DNA of 64,000 nucleotides, taken from contig NZ_JAJKBJ010000001.1 of NCBI RefSeq assembly GCF_023618015.1, positions 62,001 to 126,000 of the forward strand, in the 5' to 3' direction. Made by a program: the position numbers and the translations under genes. The notes beneath the pieces are model-generated. The model ran no database searches, was not told the origin of the DNA, and saw nothing but the letters and a program-made list of their open reading frames with translations. Position 1 is the stretch's first letter. The number at the start of each line of letters is the position of its first letter. This DNA comes from Legionella maioricensis. GTDB lineage: Bacteria; Pseudomonadota; Gammaproteobacteria; Legionellales; Legionellaceae. Shown here in pieces: positions 36,140-47,127 of the stretch.

Positions 36140-37747
36140 ATGGCCACGTTAATTAGTCAAATCAATACGAACAGCCAGGAGTTCAAAGACAATCAAAAGG
36201 CCATGCAAGCCCTGGTTGACGAGCTGCGTGCAAGAGTCAATCAAATTGCCTTAGGTGGTGATGAAAAAGCTCGAGCCAGACATCTCCAGCATGGCAAACT
36301 ACTCCCAAGGGAGCGGTTACAGCAATTGTTAGACCCAGGAAGCCCTTTTCTCGAGTTTTCTCAACTTGCGGCCTATGAAGTCTATGAAGATGTGGTTCCA
36401 GCTGCCGGGATTATTACGGGGATAGGCCGCATTGCTGGTACTGAATGCGTCATCGTGGTAAACGATGCCACAGTCAAAGGCGGAACTTACTATCCTTTAA
36501 CAGTAAAAAAACATTTAAGGGCACAGGAAATTGCCCTAGTGAATCATCTGCCCTGTGTTTATTTGGTGGATTCAGGTGGTGCATTTTTACCTCTTCAAGA
36601 TGAAGTATTTCCTGACCGCGAGCATTTTGGCCGTGTTTTTTATAATCAGGCACAAATGTCAGCTCAAAATATCCCTCAGATTGCGGTCGTTATGGGCTCA
36701 TGCACAGCGGGTGGCGCTTATGTTCCTGCGATGGCAGATGAATCCATTATGGTAAAAAAGCAGGCCACTATTTTTCTTGGCGGTCCCCCGCTGGTTAAGG
36801 CAGCTACAGGAGAGGTAATTAGTGCAGAAGAACTGGGTGGCGCGGAAGTGCACTGTAGACATTCCGGTGTTGCAGATCACTATGCAGAACATGATGCCCA
36901 TGCGCTCCATTTAGCACGTGTTGCTGTGAGTAACTTAAACCGAAAAAAAATTGATCCCCTTCATCGTATAGAGACTGTAGAGCCACTCTATGATAGTAAA
37001 GAACTTAATGGCATTATTCCGACCGATCTAAGAAAGCCTTTTGATATCCGGGAAATTATTGCACGCATAGTTGATGGTTCGGAATTTGACGAGTTTAAAG
37101 CACTCTATGGAACGACTGTGGTTTGTGGTTTTGCTCGCCTGTATGGTTATCCGATTGGCATTATTGCCAACAACGGCATCCTGTTTAGTGAAAGCGCTTT
37201 AAAAGCAAGTCACTTTATCGAGCTATGCTGTCAACGTAAAATCCCCCTGATATTCCTGCAAAATATTACCGGCTTTATGGTTGGCTCTAAATATGAAGCA
37301 TCAGGCATTGCCAAGAATGGAGCAAAAATGGTAACCGCGGTCGCCAACGCCAACGTCCCCAAATTAACAGTTATTGTAGGAGGAAGTTTCGGTGCTGGCA
37401 ATTATGCCATGTGTGGACGAGCATATAATGCCCGATTCCTCTGGACTTGGCCTAATTCGCGGATTTCAGTAATGGGTGGTGAGCAGGCGGCTAACGTTAT
37501 GGCTCAGATTAATAGAGATAAATGTACCAAGCAGGGCAAAAATTGGCCGGCGGATGAAGAAGAGCTCTTTAAAACCGAGATGCGTTCTCAATACGAGGCT
37601 CAAGGTAATCCTTACTATGCCAGCGCGAGGCTCTGGGATGATGGCGTTATTGCACCTGAAGACACACGCATGATCTTAGGACTTAGTTTATCTGCGGCGC
37701 TAAACGCACCAATTAAATCAACACGCTTTGGCGTGTTTCGTATGTAA
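36140..37747 (+). CDS. liuB: Methylcrotonyl-CoA carboxylase, carboxyltransferase (beta) subunit
   Basis: This 535-residue subunit transfers CO2 from carboxybiotin to 3-methylcrotonyl-CoA, forming 3-methylglutaconyl-CoA. Both crotonase-like halves are visible: [34 protein letters not shown] and [17 protein letters not shown] in the first; [27 protein letters not shown] and [16 protein letters not shown] in the second. The latter is diagnostic for methylcrotonyl rather than propionyl carboxylases. The biotin subunit is encoded two genes downstream. Confidence 0.95.
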   Translation: MATLISQINTNSQEFKDNQKAMQALVDELRARVNQIALGGDEKARARHLQHGKLLPRERLQQLLDPGSPFLEFSQLAAYEVYEDVVPAAGIITGIGRIAGTECVIVVNDATVKGGTYYPLTVKKHLRAQEIALVNHLPCVYLVDSGGAFLPLQDEVFPDREHFGRVFYNQAQMSAQNIPQIAVVMGSCTAGGAYVPAMADESIMVKKQATIFLGGPPLVKAATGEVISAEELGGAEVHCRHSGVADHYAEHDAHALHLARVAVSNLNRKKIDPLHRIETVEPLYDSKELNGIIPTDLRKPFDIREIIARIVDGSEFDEFKALYGTTVVCGFARLYGYPIGIIANNGILFSESALKASHFIELCCQRKIPLIFLQNITGFMVGSKYEASGIAKNGAKMVTAVANANVPKLTVIVGGSFGAGNYAMCGRAYNARFLWTWPNSRISVMGGEQAANVMAQINRDKCTKQGKNWPADEEELFKTEMRSQYEAQGNPYYASARLWDDGVIAPEDTRMILGLSLSAALNAPIKSTRFGVFRM

Positions 37748-37758
37748 GGAATACTCCC

Positions 37759-38535
37759 ATGAGCGATTTATTCAGCGAAGTCCAGGAAAGAATATGTTTA
37801 CTTACCATAAACCGTATCAGTAAACACAATGCCTTTGATAATTATCTTTTAGCTGAAATGCGGCAGCAACTTGATGCTGCCATTAGTAATCCCGACGTTC
37901 GAGTTATAGTCCTTAAAGCCAATGGAAAACATTTTTCTGCTGGCGCGGATTTGACCTGGATGCAAAACATGGTTCAGTTTACCGAGGAAGAAAACCTAGA
38001 AGATACTATGGTGCTTGGAAATTTAATGTATTCCTTAAATCAAAGCCCCAAGCCCACCATAGCGATGGTTCAGGGATCTGCCTTTGGTGGCGGTGCAGGT
38101 CTGGTTGCTGCGTGCGACATTGCTATAGCGGCCACCTCAGCCCGTTTTTGTTTTTCAGAAGTAAAATTAGGCCTGATTCCTGCAGTGATTAGCCCTTATG
38201 TCGTTAAGGCCATTGGAGAGCGAGCCGCTAAGATGCTGTTCATGAGCGCCGAGATTTTTGACGTGAAGCGTGCTATGGACTTAAATTTAGTACAACACTG
38301 CGTTGCAGAAGAAGAGCTATTAGAATTTACTCTCAAATATGCAAAACAAATAGGCAACAATGCACCTGAAGCAGTTAAAATTGCGAAACAATTGGTTCAT
38401 GATGTAGCGAATAAAAAGATAAACGAAGAGTTAGTGCGTTATACCGCATCCCTAATCGCTCGTAAAAGAGTTTCCGCTGAAGGGCAACAAGGGCTCAAAG
38501 CATTCTTAAATAAAGAAACCCCCAACTGGAACTAG
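37759..38535 (+). CDS. liuC: Methylglutaconyl-CoA hydratase (enoyl-CoA hydratase family)
   Basis: This crotonase-fold protein of 258 residues should hydrate 3-methylglutaconyl-CoA to HMG-CoA. Visible motifs are [12 protein letters not shown] (oxyanion-hole segment) and [22 protein letters not shown] with [20 protein letters not shown] (CoA binding and catalytic glutamate region). The specific substrate rests on its place between the two carboxylase subunit genes, 11 bp after liuB and 8 bp before liuD. Confidence 0.9.
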   Translation: MSDLFSEVQERICLLTINRISKHNAFDNYLLAEMRQQLDAAISNPDVRVIVLKANGKHFSAGADLTWMQNMVQFTEEENLEDTMVLGNLMYSLNQSPKPTIAMVQGSAFGGGAGLVAACDIAIAATSARFCFSEVKLGLIPAVISPYVVKAIGERAAKMLFMSAEIFDVKRAMDLNLVQHCVAEEELLEFTLKYAKQIGNNAPEAVKIAKQLVHDVANKKINEELVRYTASLIARKRVSAEGQQGLKAFLNKETPNWN

Positions 38536-38543
38536 AGGCTTGC

Positions 38544-40508
38544 ATGTTTAATAAAATTCTTATTGCTAACCGAGGTGAAATAGCCTGTAGAATCATCAAA
38601 ACGGCGCGTTCCATGGGCATACACGCTGTCGCCATTTACTCTTCTGTAGACAAAGAAAGTCTCCACGTGCAACTTGCAGACAGCGCTTACTGTGTTGGAG
38701 AGGCACAAGCCAAAGACAGCTATTTGAATATAGAGCAAATTATCAAAGTGGCTCAGGAAAGTGGCGCTCAAGCCATTCATCCTGGCTATGGATTTTTATC
38801 TGAAAATCCTAAGTTTGCAAAAGCCTGCGAGCAGGCCGGTATTATTTTTATTGGTCCATCGATTGAGGCCATGGAAGCAATGGCTTCAAAACAGTTAGCC
38901 AAACAACTTCTTGAGCAAACTAAAGTTCCCTTAACGCCGGGTTATCACGGCAGTGAACAAGGGGAAGATGAACTATTGGCCGCCGCAAAAAAAATCGGGT
39001 TCCCTGTTTTAATTAAAGCCGCAAATGGTGGCGGTGGTAAAGGAATGCGTGCCGTTCATAATGAAGCAGAGTTTAGCGAATCCCTTGCTGGAGCTAAAAG
39101 AGAGTCTATGGCCAGCTTCGCTGATGACACCATGATTATCGAAAAACTGGTTCTTAATCCACGCCATGTTGAATTGCAAATCATGGCGGATAATTATGGA
39201 AATGTCGTTCATCTCTTTGAAAGGGACTGCTCTATTCAACGCAGACATCAAAAAATTGTTGAAGAAGCCCCAGCACCTGATTTATCTTCTTCAATGCGCC
39301 AAAATCTAGCTGATGCAGCCTGTGAAGTAGCGCGCTCCATTAATTATAGAGGTGCAGGGACGGTAGAATTCCTGGTTGATGGTAATGAACACTTCTATTT
39401 TATGGAAATGAATACAAGACTTCAGGTAGAGCACCCGGTAACCGAAATGATAACCGGCCTTGATCTGGTCTCCTGGCAATTAAAAATTGCTGCAAATGAA
39501 CCACTTCCTTTGACTCAGGAGCAGATTCAGCCCAATGGTCACGCCATAGAGTGTCGTATCTATGCAGAAGATCCGTTCAATGGCTTTATTCCTTCAATTG
39601 GCCAACTTCATTTTTTAAGAGAACCCTCCTTGGAAGGGATTCGTATTGATACCGGAGTTACCCTTTCATCACAAATAACCAAGTATTACGATCCTATGAT
39701 TGCTAAACTTATTGCTTGGGGACAAAACAGAGAAGAGGCGTTACAACGATTACAACAAGCCCTGACCCACTACTTTATTGGCGGAGTAAAAACTAATATT
39801 CCTTTTCTAAAAGCGATTTGCAAACATCCTAAATTCTATCACGCGCAACTGAGCACTGATTTTTTAAGCAAAGAAACAATTGATTTAACCACTCCGGATA
39901 AGGAAGTGGCGTTACTGATGACTATAGGTTTTGATTACCTGAGCGCCGTGGACAGTATTAAAGATCCGTTATTGCAAGCAACCTTCTCCTGGCAAATGCA
40001 TGTTTTAGGTCATTGGACATGGCGATATCAAGATAACGGTGAGTTAATAGAGGCAATAATTACCCCATTAACTAAAAATCAGTTTAGCGTCAAATTAAAA
40101 AATAAAGAACATAAAATCAGTGTAAATCTATCTAATGACACCCTGAAAGTTGAAATAGAAAATCAAAGTTACAAAGCCCTGACGGAAAATACAAACCAAT
40201 CATTGACCTTATATACCGAGCAAGGTCAAATAACTATTGAACGTTTTCATTGGAATAAACTAGACGCTCAAGCCACATTACATAAAGGACAACTCACCGC
40301 GCCAATGCCCGCTACAGTAGTGGCTGTCCTTAAAAAAATTGGTGAGCAAGTTAAAGCTGGGGAACGTCTCATTATTTTGGAAGCAATGAAAATGGAGCAC
40401 ACCATTCATGCACCTGCTGATGGGGTCTTATTGGATATATTTTACGCTGTAGGTGCCCAAGTCAGCGAGGGAGCGGAGTTACTGTCGCTAAGTGAAACAG
40501 ACTCCTAG
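38544..40508 (+). CDS. liuD: Methylcrotonyl-CoA carboxylase, biotin-containing (alpha) subunit
   Basis: This 654-residue subunit carries biotin and carboxylates it with ATP and bicarbonate. It begins [16 protein letters not shown], the biotin-carboxylase N-domain start. The ATP-grasp glycine loop is [11 protein letters not shown], with [26 protein letters not shown] and the carboxylase C-domain near 335-445. The C-terminal biotinyl domain has the EAMKMEH motif, with biotinylated Lys616. Its partner LiuB is in the same operon. All domains are intact. Confidence 0.96.
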   Translation: MFNKILIANRGEIACRIIKTARSMGIHAVAIYSSVDKESLHVQLADSAYCVGEAQAKDSYLNIEQIIKVAQESGAQAIHPGYGFLSENPKFAKACEQAGIIFIGPSIEAMEAMASKQLAKQLLEQTKVPLTPGYHGSEQGEDELLAAAKKIGFPVLIKAANGGGGKGMRAVHNEAEFSESLAGAKRESMASFADDTMIIEKLVLNPRHVELQIMADNYGNVVHLFERDCSIQRRHQKIVEEAPAPDLSSSMRQNLADAACEVARSINYRGAGTVEFLVDGNEHFYFMEMNTRLQVEHPVTEMITGLDLVSWQLKIAANEPLPLTQEQIQPNGHAIECRIYAEDPFNGFIPSIGQLHFLREPSLEGIRIDTGVTLSSQITKYYDPMIAKLIAWGQNREEALQRLQQALTHYFIGGVKTNIPFLKAICKHPKFYHAQLSTDFLSKETIDLTTPDKEVALLMTIGFDYLSAVDSIKDPLLQATFSWQMHVLGHWTWRYQDNGELIEAIITPLTKNQFSVKLKNKEHKISVNLSNDTLKVEIENQSYKALTENTNQSLTLYTEQGQITIERFHWNKLDAQATLHKGQLTAPMPATVVAVLKKIGEQVKAGERLIILEAMKMEHTIHAPADGVLLDIFYAVGAQVSEGAELLSLSETDS

Positions 40509-40534
40509 AGACGTAGGACAATCAAGAGATAATT

Positions 40535-41443
40535 ATGGACTATCCTCAACACGTGACAATAATAGAAGTAGGCCCTCGTGATGGTCTGCAAAATGAATCC
40601 TCTTTTGTATCCAGTGATCACAAAATTGAGCTTATCAACTTGCTAAGTGAAACAGGTTTAAAACACATTGAAGTCACCAGTTTTGTTTCAGCAAAATCTA
40701 TTCCTCAATTAGCCGATAATGAGGTAGTTTTTTCCGCCATAGATAAAGCGCCAGACATTCATTATTCAGTATTGGTCCCTAACGAGCGGGGAATGAATAA
40801 AGCACTGGAAGTAGGAGCTAAAGAAATCGCTGTATTTACTGCCGCCAGTGAGTTATTTAATCAACGCAATATAAATTGCTCTATAGAAGAAAGCATTGCT
40901 CGTTTTCAACCGGTTCTTGATCTGGCTAAAGCCCATAATGTAAAAGTCCGCGGTTATATTTCCTGCGTCCTGGGCTGCCCTTACCAAGGTGAAATCGATC
41001 CCCAAAAAGTTGCTGATGTCACTCAACGGCTTATCGATCTGGGCGTAGATGAAATTTCTTTAGGAGACACTATAGGTGTAGGTACTCCCAAACAAACTCA
41101 AAACGTACTTGATAAAGTGTTGAAAATATTACCCCTAAATCAATTAGCCATGCACTTTCATGATACTTATGGTCAGGCAATAGCTAATATTTATGCTTCA
41201 TTACATTATGGTGTGCACCGTTTTGACAGTTCTGTCGCCGGCCTTGGAGGTTGTCCTTACGCTCAAGGGGCTAGTGGTAATGTGGCTACTGAAGACGTAC
41301 TTTATTTGATGCATGGTTTAGGAATAAATACAGAGGTTGATATATTTAAAATCGTGGCCGCTGGAGACATGATTTGTAAGATATTGGGACGCAAAAATCA
41401 GTCTAAAGTTGCTAATGCAATGCTGGCTAACCCATGTAATTGA
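40535..41443 (+). CDS. liuE: Hydroxymethylglutaryl-CoA lyase
   Basis: This TIM-barrel enzyme of 302 residues splits HMG-CoA into acetyl-CoA and acetoacetate. The N-terminal VGPRDGLQNE holds the catalytic Arg-Asp pair, HFHDTYGQA holds metal-binding histidines, and GLGGCPYAQGASGNVATED is the HMG-CoA lyase signature with the essential cysteine. No N-terminal targeting peptide is present. It follows liuD by 26 bp. Confidence 0.96.
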   Translation: MDYPQHVTIIEVGPRDGLQNESSFVSSDHKIELINLLSETGLKHIEVTSFVSAKSIPQLADNEVVFSAIDKAPDIHYSVLVPNERGMNKALEVGAKEIAVFTAASELFNQRNINCSIEESIARFQPVLDLAKAHNVKVRGYISCVLGCPYQGEIDPQKVADVTQRLIDLGVDEISLGDTIGVGTPKQTQNVLDKVLKILPLNQLAMHFHDTYGQAIANIYASLHYGVHRFDSSVAGLGGCPYAQGASGNVATEDVLYLMHGLGINTEVDIFKIVAAGDMICKILGRKNQSKVANAMLANPCN

Positions 41444-41519
41444 ATATTATTAATCACCGCCCTCCCTTTTATCTTAAAAAATCAAACCAAGGGGAGCAAA
41501 TTGCAAGAGAGAACTATTG

Positions 41520-43460
41520 ATGAACGATATAGTATGGACACCCAAACATCCGGAAAAAACCAGAATGTGGCAATTTATGGTCTATGCCGCAGAAAAAAAT
41601 GGGCAAATTTTTGAGAGTTATCAAGATCTTCATACCTGGTCCATTAAACACCCCGATTCATTCTGGAAGACTCTCTGTGATTTTTTTCATTTAAGTTTTG
41701 ATACCCCTCCTCATCAGATTCTAAATTATTATAAAGAAATGCTTGAGGCACGCTGGTTCTCAGGAGCACGATTTAATTTTGCCCAAAAACTATTATCGCG
41801 AAGAGATAATCACCCTGCTTTAATCAGCTTAAATGAGAATGATAATAAACACATTATCAGCTACGAACAATTGTATCTTGAAGTGGCTCAATGCGCAGCG
41901 GGACTAAAAGCAGTTGGGGTAATGGAGGGAGACCGAGTAGCTGCATTGATGCCTAACACGTCCTTTACTATTATTGCAATGCTGGCAACTACCTCTTTAG
42001 GAGCAATTTGGTCCTCTTGCTCTCCTGATTTTGGTGCACAAGCCGCCTTGGATCGTCTTGGACAAATTGATCCCAAAGTACTTTTTATTTGTGATGGTCA
42101 CCAATATCAAGGTAAAAAACACAATGGGGCGCAGAAAATAAAGCAACTCAATGATGAAATTTCATCATTAGTACAAATTGTTATTTGTCCTAATATTGAT
42201 GAAGAAATCAACCTGTCCGCTATGCCCAAAGCCTTATATTGGAAAGACTTCATCAAACCAGCTAATCATTGTGAATTTGTTTCTTTGCCTTTTGATCACC
42301 CTCTTTATATTTTATTTTCCTCTGGTACCACGGGAAAACCCAAGTGCATTATTCATGGCGCAGGGGGAACTTTAATCCAACACCTTAAAGAATTAGGCTT
42401 ACATACTGACTTAACAGACCAGGACAATTTATGCTTTTACACAACCTGTGGCTGGATGATGTGGAACTGGACTGTTTCCGCCCTGGCATTAGGTGCCACT
42501 CTGACTTTATATGAAGGCTCCCCTACTTACCCGGAAAATAATCGTTTGTTTCGCTTGATAGAGGAAGAAAAGGTTACCGTTTTTGGAACCAGCGCTAAAT
42601 TTCTATCGGCCATAGAAAAAGCAGGAGTTAAACCAAAATCCGAATTTAAATTGGCTCATCTACGCTGCATCCTTTCGACTGGATCACCCTTGTTACCTAA
42701 AAACTATGATTTTGTCTATGAGCAAATAAAGTCTGAGTTACAGCTAAGCTCTATATCAGGAGGTACCGATATCATTTCCTGCTTTGCTTTAGGCAATCCA
42801 ATTCTTCCTGTATACAGAGGCGAATTGCAGTGCATTGGCTTAGGAATGGATGTTAATGTATTTAATGAAGACGGGCAGCCAGTGCATCAAATACGAGGTG
42901 AGCTTGTATGTACCAGACCTTTTCCTTCCATGCCAGTAGGATTCTGGAATGATAAAGAGAAAACAGCATACACCCGTGCCTATTTTGAGCGATTTCCAGG
43001 AGTTTGGGCCCATGGTGATTTTGCTGAAATAACTGCTCATCATGGCTTAATAATTTATGGACGCTCAGATGCCGTATTAAATCCTGGTGGAGTACGTATT
43101 GGTACTGCTGAGATCTATAGACAGGTAGAAAAGATAGATTCAGTCCTTGATAGCATTGTTATTGGACAAGATTGGCAGGATGATGTGCGAGTTGTTTTAT
43201 TTGTTAAATTACGCGAAGGAGTGACGCTTGGTGAGGAACTAATCAATACCATCAAGCAAACCATCAAACAAAATGCATCCCCAAGACATGTACCAGCAAA
43301 AATTCTGCAAGTGGCAGATATTCCGCACACTATTAGCGGCAAAATAGTTGAAATAGCCGTGAGACAAGTGGTTCATAATCAACAGGTAAACAATTTACAA
43401 TCCCTAGCCAATCCTCAGGCGTTGGAGCATTTCAAAAATCGGGAAGAGTTGAAGAGCTAG
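41520..43460 (+). CDS. Acetoacetyl-CoA synthetase
   Basis: This ANL-superfamily ligase of 646 residues activates acetoacetate to acetoacetyl-CoA using ATP. The AMP-binding signature is LFSSGTTGKPKCIIHGAGGT. TCGWMMWNW and the hinge region GRSDAVLNPGGVRIGTAEIY are typical of the acetoacetate-CoA ligase family, as is the C-terminal motif around SGKIVEIAVRQVV. The N-terminal ACAS-type region is present, so the protein is complete. A TTG at 41517 precedes the ATG chosen. It is the last gene of the leucine operon and feeds the thiolase encoded at its front. Confidence 0.92.
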   Translation: MNDIVWTPKHPEKTRMWQFMVYAAEKNGQIFESYQDLHTWSIKHPDSFWKTLCDFFHLSFDTPPHQILNYYKEMLEARWFSGARFNFAQKLLSRRDNHPALISLNENDNKHIISYEQLYLEVAQCAAGLKAVGVMEGDRVAALMPNTSFTIIAMLATTSLGAIWSSCSPDFGAQAALDRLGQIDPKVLFICDGHQYQGKKHNGAQKIKQLNDEISSLVQIVICPNIDEEINLSAMPKALYWKDFIKPANHCEFVSLPFDHPLYILFSSGTTGKPKCIIHGAGGTLIQHLKELGLHTDLTDQDNLCFYTTCGWMMWNWTVSALALGATLTLYEGSPTYPENNRLFRLIEEEKVTVFGTSAKFLSAIEKAGVKPKSEFKLAHLRCILSTGSPLLPKNYDFVYEQIKSELQLSSISGGTDIISCFALGNPILPVYRGELQCIGLGMDVNVFNEDGQPVHQIRGELVCTRPFPSMPVGFWNDKEKTAYTRAYFERFPGVWAHGDFAEITAHHGLIIYGRSDAVLNPGGVRIGTAEIYRQVEKIDSVLDSIVIGQDWQDDVRVVLFVKLREGVTLGEELINTIKQTIKQNASPRHVPAKILQVADIPHTISGKIVEIAVRQVVHNQQVNNLQSLANPQALEHFKNREELKS

Positions 43461-43534
43461 TTGGATGAATGCCGTTCAGGTCAAGGTAAGCCGAAGAGGA
43501 ACACTACATGCAGAGAAATCTGCTATAAATTAAC

Positions 43535-43616
43535 CGTCGTTGCGAGCATAGCGAAGCAGTACGATATTTCAAATAAAACTCCGTTTGGATTGCTTCGCTA
43601 TGCTCGCAACGACGGG
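43535..43616. repeat. Family B palindrome with perfect 25-bp arms
   Basis: Arms 43535-43559 and 43592-43616 are exact reverse complements over 25 bp, with a 32-nt loop. The arm contains CGTTGCGAGCATAGCGAAGC. The inner-arm words CGTCGTTGCGA and GCTTCGC recur at 49200-49279 and 61010-61090. It sits 75 bp after the acetoacetyl-CoA synthetase gene. The rest of the 310-bp gap to 43770 has nothing I can support. Confidence 0.85.
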
Positions 43617-43770
43617 ATTTTTTCCTTAGCTATGGTTGCTGTAGACCGGGTGAAAATGACAGCTGAAACCCGAGATTAATGGACTAAATCTCCGAGTTAC
43701 AACTGAATATAATCCAGGCTACCACGCTTTCCCCTTACCCTGTAGCCCATTACACAGAGCTACTTTCGTT

Positions 43771-44184
43771 TCAACCAAAAACCTTAAATCCTTCACCCAA
43801 TTCACAGTGAATCAAATGACTGACTAATACCTCATAATTACTGGCATTCATCATGGTCATTTTTATTGACGCCCCGCCTTCAGAATCAATATTAAATTTG
43901 CTGTAATCGAATACAGGAGTACCCGGTGCAATAGGATCATCAAGCGTAAAATGCCTGTCTGAGGCAGTGATTCTTTTATTAGCTACAATCATTACCGCAT
44001 TAGGTGTTATTGAAGCAGAAACAAGGGGCAGTGGCATTTGGGAGCGACACTCTTTGAAATTAATAACAAAAGTAACCGGCTTACCTTCTGCTACTACTGA
44101 AGCGATATCATTAAAAGTGGATAACTCGTCTGCGTGAACGGCAAACGAGAATAAAGTAAAAACAGACAAAACGATTTTTTTCAT
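43771..44184 (-). CDS. VirK-like small exported protein
   Basis: This 137-residue protein has a signal peptide (MKKIVLSVFTLFSFAVHA) and a mature domain of about 119 residues. VTFVINFKECRSQMP near the N-terminus and a second cysteine in LIHCELGEG near the C-terminus suggest a disulfide. The pattern 'K.V.v.inf..C' resembles VirK-family secreted proteins known from plant and animal pathogens; the match is by eye and moderate. The frame opens upstream at a TTG, but AAGGAG 8 nt before the ATG at 44184 and the signal peptide fix the start. It is divergent from metNIQ. Confidence 0.65.
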   Translation of the reverse strand: MKKIVLSVFTLFSFAVHADELSTFNDIASVVAEGKPVTFVINFKECRSQMPLPLVSASITPNAVMIVANKRITASDRHFTLDDPIAPGTPVFDYSKFNIDSEGGASIKMTMMNASNYEVLVSHLIHCELGEGFKVFG

Positions 44185-44295
44185 CACCACGACTCCTTGT
44201 ATTAAAATTAGGACTAAGGGTGCCAATTAGGATAAGAATTGTCAATTGTCATAACCCAGACAGAAACTCTCAGGATAAAACAGCAACCACCCTCT

Positions 44296-44323
44296 TTGTT
44301 TACCAAAGCACTTTGTGTATACT
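44296..44323 (+). promoter_or_regulatory. Probable metNIQ promoter
   Basis: TTGTTT (44296-44301) and TATACT (44318-44323) are separated by 16 bp. About 130 bp of leader separates it from the metN start. A short palindrome (AAAAGAGTTCTCTTTT, near 44366-44381) followed by T residues in that leader could attenuate transcription. Confidence 0.5.
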
Positions 44324-44457
44324 GTTACAAAGCGTCGATTTGAAAACTCAGCTTGCGGACGCTCAAAAGAGTTCTCTTTTTTGAAAATACGGCTAAAGCG
44401 GGCATTGATACTTATCCCCTCTTAGTCTTCCGCCAGCTACAATCCCAGGTTAGAACA

Positions 44458-45483
44458 ATGATAGAATTGAGTGGATTAACTAAATCCTTTTCAGGCAAGC
44501 CAGCAGTACAAGATGTTAATTTATTTATTCAAGAAGGCGAAATTTTTGGCATTATCGGAAAAAGTGGTGCAGGAAAATCGACTTTATTAAGATGTATCAA
44601 TTTATTAGAACGCCCTGATGAAGGCGAAGTCATCATTGATGGTCAATCTCTAATGAATCTTTCAAGAAAAGATTTGGCTTTGGCTCGTCATAAAATAGCA
44701 ATGATTTTCCAGCATTTTAATTTATTAAATTCAAAAAATGTCTATGACAACATTGCACTTCCCATGAGGATTCAAGGCATAGATGAGGCGTCGATTAAAC
44801 AAAAAATTGAAGAACTGCTCCCCGTCGTTGAATTAAACGATAAAAAAGAGGCTTATCCCTCACAACTCAGTGGTGGTCAAAAACAACGAGTAGCAATTGC
44901 TCGCGCCCTCAGTTGTTCTCCTAAAATTTTGCTTTGCGATGAAGCAACGTCGGCCCTGGATCCCGAAACAACAGACGCCATCCTGGTCTTACTAAAAAAA
45001 ATTAATTCCTTATATGGAATTACTATAGTCCTTATTACTCATGAAATGGACGTCGTTAAGCGAATTTGTCAAAGACTTTCTGTAATGGTTAATGGAGAAG
45101 TGGTAGAAACAACTGCTTTATCGAATGTATTTAATAAACCAGACAGTCTCGCGAGAAATATGCTGTACGCGCAACTGAGCCCAGAGTTGCCGGAATGTCT
45201 CACCAGCAGACTCGCAAATTATGCAACAATAAATCCACTACTTCGTTTATTTTTCCAGGGAGAAGAAGCTACTGTTCCCTTTATTAGTCAAACAAGTCGT
45301 GAACTCAATATAGATATCAATATATTATTAGCTAATATTGATCGTTATGATGGAGTCACTTGCGGAGTTTTGGTTATTGAATTAACGGCACATCAATTGT
45401 TACTTGAAGCATTCCTTGAACGTTGTAAACGAGCCGAATTAACTGTGGAGATTTTAGGCTATGTCCTACCAGATGGTATATAA
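44458..45483 (+). CDS. metN: Methionine ABC transporter ATP-binding protein
   Basis: This 341-residue ATPase powers import of L- and D-methionine. It has Walker [14 protein letters not shown], signature [16 protein letters not shown], Walker [16 protein letters not shown] and H-loop [11 protein letters not shown]-terminal NIL-type regulatory domain (about 265-341) is typical of MetN. The longest frame adds 35 residues from 44353 that are unlike the family; the ATG at 44458 gives [10 protein letters not shown], the normal start. metI begins inside its 3' end, overlapping by 23 bp. Confidence 0.95.
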   Translation: MIELSGLTKSFSGKPAVQDVNLFIQEGEIFGIIGKSGAGKSTLLRCINLLERPDEGEVIIDGQSLMNLSRKDLALARHKIAMIFQHFNLLNSKNVYDNIALPMRIQGIDEASIKQKIEELLPVVELNDKKEAYPSQLSGGQKQRVAIARALSCSPKILLCDEATSALDPETTDAILVLLKKINSLYGITIVLITHEMDVVKRICQRLSVMVNGEVVETTALSNVFNKPDSLARNMLYAQLSPELPECLTSRLANYATINPLLRLFFQGEEATVPFISQTSRELNIDINILLANIDRYDGVTCGVLVIELTAHQLLLEAFLERCKRAELTVEILGYVLPDGI

Positions 45484-46108
45484 CTTACTTAGTGCAACAG
45501 GCGAAACTCTTTATATGGTAGTCATTAGTACCCTGTTTGCTATTTTGTTAGGATTGCCTTTAGGTACCCTACTCTATTCATCCAAATATATTAAGCCCAA
45601 TCCCAAGCTACACAAAATGTTGTCCGCTTTGATTAATATATTTCGTTCCATACCTTTTATTATTTTATTGGTTGCTATCATTCCTTTCACTCGACTTTTA
45701 GTAGGTACCTCTATAGGGATGAACGCAGCTATTATGCCTTTAAGTATCGGCGCGACACCATTTTTTGCTCGACTGGTTGATAATGTCTTTCAAAGTTTAT
45801 CCACTGGTCTTATAGAAACTGGTTATGCTATGGGTGCAAATACCCGCCAAATTGTTCTCCATATTTTACTTCCCGAAGCAACATCAGGATTAATTCATGC
45901 GGTCACTGTAACTGCCATTACTTTAGTCAATTACTCAGCAATGGCGGGGACTGTTGGAGCCGGCGGCCTGGGCACTTTAGCCATTAATTACGGTTATCAA
46001 CGTTTTGATGCCGGAGTCATGATATCAACAGTTATTGTTTTAATTCTAATGGTCCAACTGATGCAAATGTTGGGAGATTATTTAGCAAAACGTTTCATAC
46101 ATCACTAA
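45461..46108 (+). CDS. metI: Methionine ABC transporter permease
   Basis: This inner-membrane permease of 215 residues has five or more hydrophobic segments. It contains the ABC-permease EAA loop as [23 protein letters not shown]-like sequence (around residues 118-142), followed by the [25 protein letters not shown] segment characteristic of MetI. It overlaps metN by 23 bp and precedes metQ by 16 bp. Confidence 0.95.
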   Translation: MSYQMVYNLLSATGETLYMVVISTLFAILLGLPLGTLLYSSKYIKPNPKLHKMLSALINIFRSIPFIILLVAIIPFTRLLVGTSIGMNAAIMPLSIGATPFFARLVDNVFQSLSTGLIETGYAMGANTRQIVLHILLPEATSGLIHAVTVTAITLVNYSAMAGTVGAGGLGTLAINYGYQRFDAGVMISTVIVLILMVQLMQMLGDYLAKRFIHH

Positions 46109-46124
46109 TGTTGGAGTCTAAAAG

Positions 46125-46904
46125 ATGCGAATTTTAAGTTATATACTTTTAATAGTCAGCCTGGTCGCTTGTAGTAATAAACCCTCACCTAATACTTTAG
46201 TCGTAGGAACTATTGCCGGACCTGAAACTGAACTTATAGAAACAGCAAAAAAAGTCGCTGAAGCAAAATATGGATTAACCATTAAAATTGTAGAATTTAA
46301 TGATTACAATTTACCTAATGAAGCTTTACAAGATGGCAGCCTGGACGTTAATGTGTACCAACATTTACCTTATTTAAAAGCAGCTATTCTTTCTCATGGT
46401 TATAATTTACAAGCAATAGGAAGAACCTTTGTTTACCCTATGGGCATTTATTCCAAAAAATTTAAATCACTTCAAGACTTGCCCGAGGGTTCAGTTATAG
46501 CTGTTCCCAATGATCCCTCTAATGAAATGCGTGCCTTTTTATTATTAGAAGAATCCCATTTAATTACTTTAAAAAATACCACCAATAGCGGTATTCCTGA
46601 AATAGAGTCTAATCCTAAGAAACTCCAATTTAAAGAAATGGATGCCGCACAATTACCAAGAGCACTGCCCGATGTTGCCGCAGCAGTAATTAATACTACC
46701 TTCGCATTACCTGCTGGATTAATCCCTACGCGCGATGCCTTATTTACCGAAAATAAAGATTCGCCTTACGCCAATATTATCGTTATTCGACGTGATACTC
46801 AAAAAAGACCTCAATTGGAATTATTTGTTAAAGCACTCAATTCAGATGAAGTAAAAGAAAAAGCCAAAACCCTCTTTGGTGATTCAGCAATCCCTGCCTG
46901 GTAA
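46125..46904 (+). CDS. metQ: Methionine-binding lipoprotein
   Basis: This is the substrate-binding component, 259 residues, of the NlpA/MetQ family. The lipobox LVAC (Cys17) follows a short signal sequence, so the protein should be anchored in the inner membrane facing the periplasm. Family motifs include VEFNDYNLPNEALQDGSLDVNVYQH-type sequence at about 48-75 and AVPNDPSNEMRAFLLLE. It completes metNIQ. Confidence 0.95.
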   Translation: MRILSYILLIVSLVACSNKPSPNTLVVGTIAGPETELIETAKKVAEAKYGLTIKIVEFNDYNLPNEALQDGSLDVNVYQHLPYLKAAILSHGYNLQAIGRTFVYPMGIYSKKFKSLQDLPEGSVIAVPNDPSNEMRAFLLLEESHLITLKNTTNSGIPEIESNPKKLQFKEMDAAQLPRALPDVAAAVINTTFALPAGLIPTRDALFTENKDSPYANIIVIRRDTQKRPQLELFVKALNSDEVKEKAKTLFGDSAIPAW

Positions 46905-46910
46905 AAGTAC

Positions 46911-46960
46911 TAGCCCATAGCCGTCCAAGGGTTTTCCCTTGTTCTGACGGCTATGGCCTA
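46911..46960. terminator. Long two-part inverted repeat after metQ
   Basis: Outer arms 46911-46925 and 46946-46960 pair over 15 bp with one mismatch, and inner arms CAAGGG (46926-46931) and CCCTTG (46936-46941) extend the stem. It starts 7 bp after the metQ stop. The lack of a T-run leaves its role as terminator or mRNA 3'-end stabiliser open. Confidence 0.65.
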
Positions 46961-47065
46961 TAACTCCTTCATAATATTGTGTAGTTTGACTTATAAAGCA
47001 GTCCAATCTTTGCTCTCATTTTTTTCAGATAAGCAGTAATTTTTTTTATAAACCATCTTTTTAAA

Positions 47066-47098
47066 TTTAATTTTTACTTAATAAAAAGGTGTTATACT
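47066..47098 (+). promoter_or_regulatory. Candidate PmrA-like box and -10 element
   Basis: Two TTAAT cores 11 bp apart, TTTAATTTT (47066-47074) and CTTAATAAA (47077-47085), have the 2-bp spacing of a PmrA box, each with two mismatches to the consensus half-site. TATACT (47093-47098) begins 7 bp downstream, the same distance as in the box before the F-box gene. The region is very AT-rich, so chance matches are easier than at 27537. Confidence 0.45.
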
Positions 47099-47127
47099 TT
47101 AAATAAGCAAATCTATAGGTAAGTATT

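Noticed and set aside
44324-44457. SAM riboswitch or MetJ operator in the metN leader
   Set aside because: I could not fit the leader to a known SAM riboswitch core, and no AGACGTCT-type MetJ boxes are visible. Only a short palindrome with a T-run is present.
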